A program made the translations under genes and the position numbers. This document shows, in pieces, positions 15,195 through 15,853 of a DNA stretch of 15,853 nucleotides (position 1 is the first letter of the stretch; every line of letters starts with the position of its first letter). Location: positions 1 to 15,853 of the forward strand of contig JAEOSY010000114.1 of the NCBI GenBank assembly GCA_016840125.1. Direction: 5' to 3'. The notes under the pieces were generated by a model that ran no database searches, was not told the origin of the DNA, and worked only from the letters and a program-made list of their open reading frames with translations. Source of the stretch: Candidatus Helarchaeota archaeon. Its GTDB lineage: Archaea; Asgardarchaeota; Lokiarchaeia; Helarchaeales; HEL-GB-A.

Positions 15195-15506
15195 TTAACA
15201 CTCGATTGATTCGTCACCTGAAGTTTTTAATGAAAAAGTTCCGTTTTTATAATCGATAACCAACAACGGCTTCTCATTCCGAAGCACATCAATTAATAAA
15301 ACTAGATCCTTTGGATCTCCTTCAACTTTTTTACTTTTAACAGCTTCTATTTTGCTCATTTTCCCTCCATCAAATCGTTTTTCCATCTCATGGTAAAATA
15401 TTTCCACTGACGCTTTTTGAGCATCCAGTTCATATTTAATTCGGTATTTTAAAATTTCCTTCTCCTCCGGAGGGGTCAAAGGTGGTGGTACAGGTGACAT
15501 TTTCAT
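15195..15506 (-). CDS. Small hypothetical protein, 103 residues
   Basis: Not recognised. It opens with a proline-rich stretch (MKMSPVPPPLTPPEEKE), then a charged helix (about 14-45), a basic loop (IEAVKSKKVEGD), and two strands with a helix (LVLLIDVLRNEKPLLVIDYK; GTFSLKTSG), ending in Cys103. No membrane span or signal peptide. GAGG (complement of 15511-15514) lies 4 bases before ATG 15506; ATG 15500 is a second choice with better spacing to a TATA-like TGTATATAAG (complement of 15518-15527). It converges with the longin-like gene, 8 bases apart. The good ribosome site and codon-like composition argue that it is a real gene, but function is unknown. Confidence 0.6.
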   Translation of the reverse strand: MKMSPVPPPLTPPEEKEILKYRIKYELDAQKASVEIFYHEMEKRFDGGKMSKIEAVKSKKVEGDPKDLVLLIDVLRNEKPLLVIDYKNGTFSLKTSGDESIEC

Positions 15507-15535
15507 TGTTCCTCAAGCTTATATACAATAAAAAC

Positions 15536-15542
15536 AAAAAAA
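15536..15542 (-). terminator. T7 tract after the partial membrane protein gene
   Basis: Seven A on the plus strand give T7 on the minus strand, 18 bases past the stop of the 15561 gene and just before a TATA-like box for the next gene. This fits an archaeal oligo-T terminator. Confidence 0.35.
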
Positions 15543-15560
15543 TGTTGTGCTTTGATTGTT

Positions 15561-15853
15561 TTATTTTTTCTTTCTAAATATAAAGATATAGTAAATTAGT
15601 GATACTAGTATCCAAAGAATTGAAGCAACGAAGAGGATCAGTTTTGGGAGGGCAAAAGCTGAGTGGGCAACCGCCCACCAATCGGGGAAACCTGTAGGGT
15701 CAGTTAATGTGAGTAAGATAAACATATTCTCAAATGCATCGAGAATTGCAGTTACAACTCCGCTTAACGCCATTATCAATCCGATTTTTCGCCATAATGT
15801 GTTCTCATCGAATTTACGGGAAATCATTAGACCTATGGTGAAAATGAGTAAGC
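15561..15853 (-). CDS. Membrane protein, 3' part (5' end beyond window)
   Basis: The reading frame stays open through the right edge of the window: before the internal ATG at 15827 it continues with LLIFTIGL, a hydrophobic run joined to the next residues. The true start is therefore probably outside the window and the visible 96 residues are only the C-terminal part. Seen: the end of one helix (LLIFTIGLMI), a charged loop (SRKFDENTLWRK), a helix (IGLIMALSGVVTAILDAF), a loop with TDPTGFPDWWAVAHSAFA, a last long helix (LPKLILFVASILWILVSLIYYIFIF), and a basic RKKK end. I do not recognise the family. If the internal ATG were the true start, the protein would be 88 residues with about three spans. 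Confidence 0.65.
   Translation of the reverse strand, partial: LLIFTIGLMISRKFDENTLWRKIGLIMALSGVVTAILDAFENMFILLTLTDPTGFPDWWAVAHSAFALPKLILFVASILWILVSLIYYIFIFRKKK

Noticed and set aside
1..15853. CRISPR arrays, insertion sequences, attachment sites, tRNA or rRNA genes
   Set aside because: I looked for spaced direct repeats, terminal inverted repeats with transposase motifs, and tRNA-like segments in the spacers, and saw none.

Overview
The window looks like a chromosomal piece of an anaerobic or microaerophilic archaeon, most likely an Asgard archaeon (Lokiarchaeia-like; moderate confidence). The reasons are an archaeoflavoprotein (AfpA) next to an iron-sulfur flavoprotein with the compact archaeal cysteine motif, an ADP-forming acyl-CoA synthetase alpha subunit, TATA-like boxes with oligo-T gene ends, low G+C, and two proteins with longin/roadblock-like N-termini of the kind expanded in Asgard genomes. 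No rRNA or tRNA is present, so the lineage rests on gene content only.

Layout. 1-700 (minus): 5' part of AMP-forming acetyl-CoA synthetase. 859-3179 (plus): a tight three-gene operon of Isf-type flavoprotein, AfpA-type flavoprotein and a longin-like protein. 3203-4243 (minus): a five-helix membrane protein with a soluble cysteine-containing tail. 4404-8757 (plus): a YyaL/SPATA20 thioredoxin-domain protein, a DUF998 membrane protein and the acyl-CoA synthetase alpha subunit. 8758-9119: AT-rich spacer. 9120-11537 (plus): a large membrane protein with an outside lamin-tail domain and a duplicated inside zinc-ribbon/HEAT module. 11567-14128 (minus): acyl-CoA dehydrogenase, flavodiiron protein, and a 56-residue rubredoxin-like protein that is easy to miss. 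14260-15186 (plus): a second longin-like protein. 15195-15853 (minus): a small unknown protein and a membrane protein cut by the window end.

Two themes recur. One is acyl/acetyl-CoA metabolism: AMP-forming Acs, the ADP-forming synthetase alpha subunit, and acyl-CoA dehydrogenase. The other is flavin and iron redox chemistry: Isf, AfpA, flavodiiron protein, rubredoxin-like protein and the CxxC thioredoxin-like protein. These fit a cell that oxidises or makes short acyl-CoAs and uses low-potential carriers plus an oxygen/NO defence couple. No phage, transposon, CRISPR or defence island was seen. The least explained items are the lamin-tail/zinc-ribbon/HEAT membrane protein, the membrane protein at 3203-4243, and the flavoprotein/longin operon.
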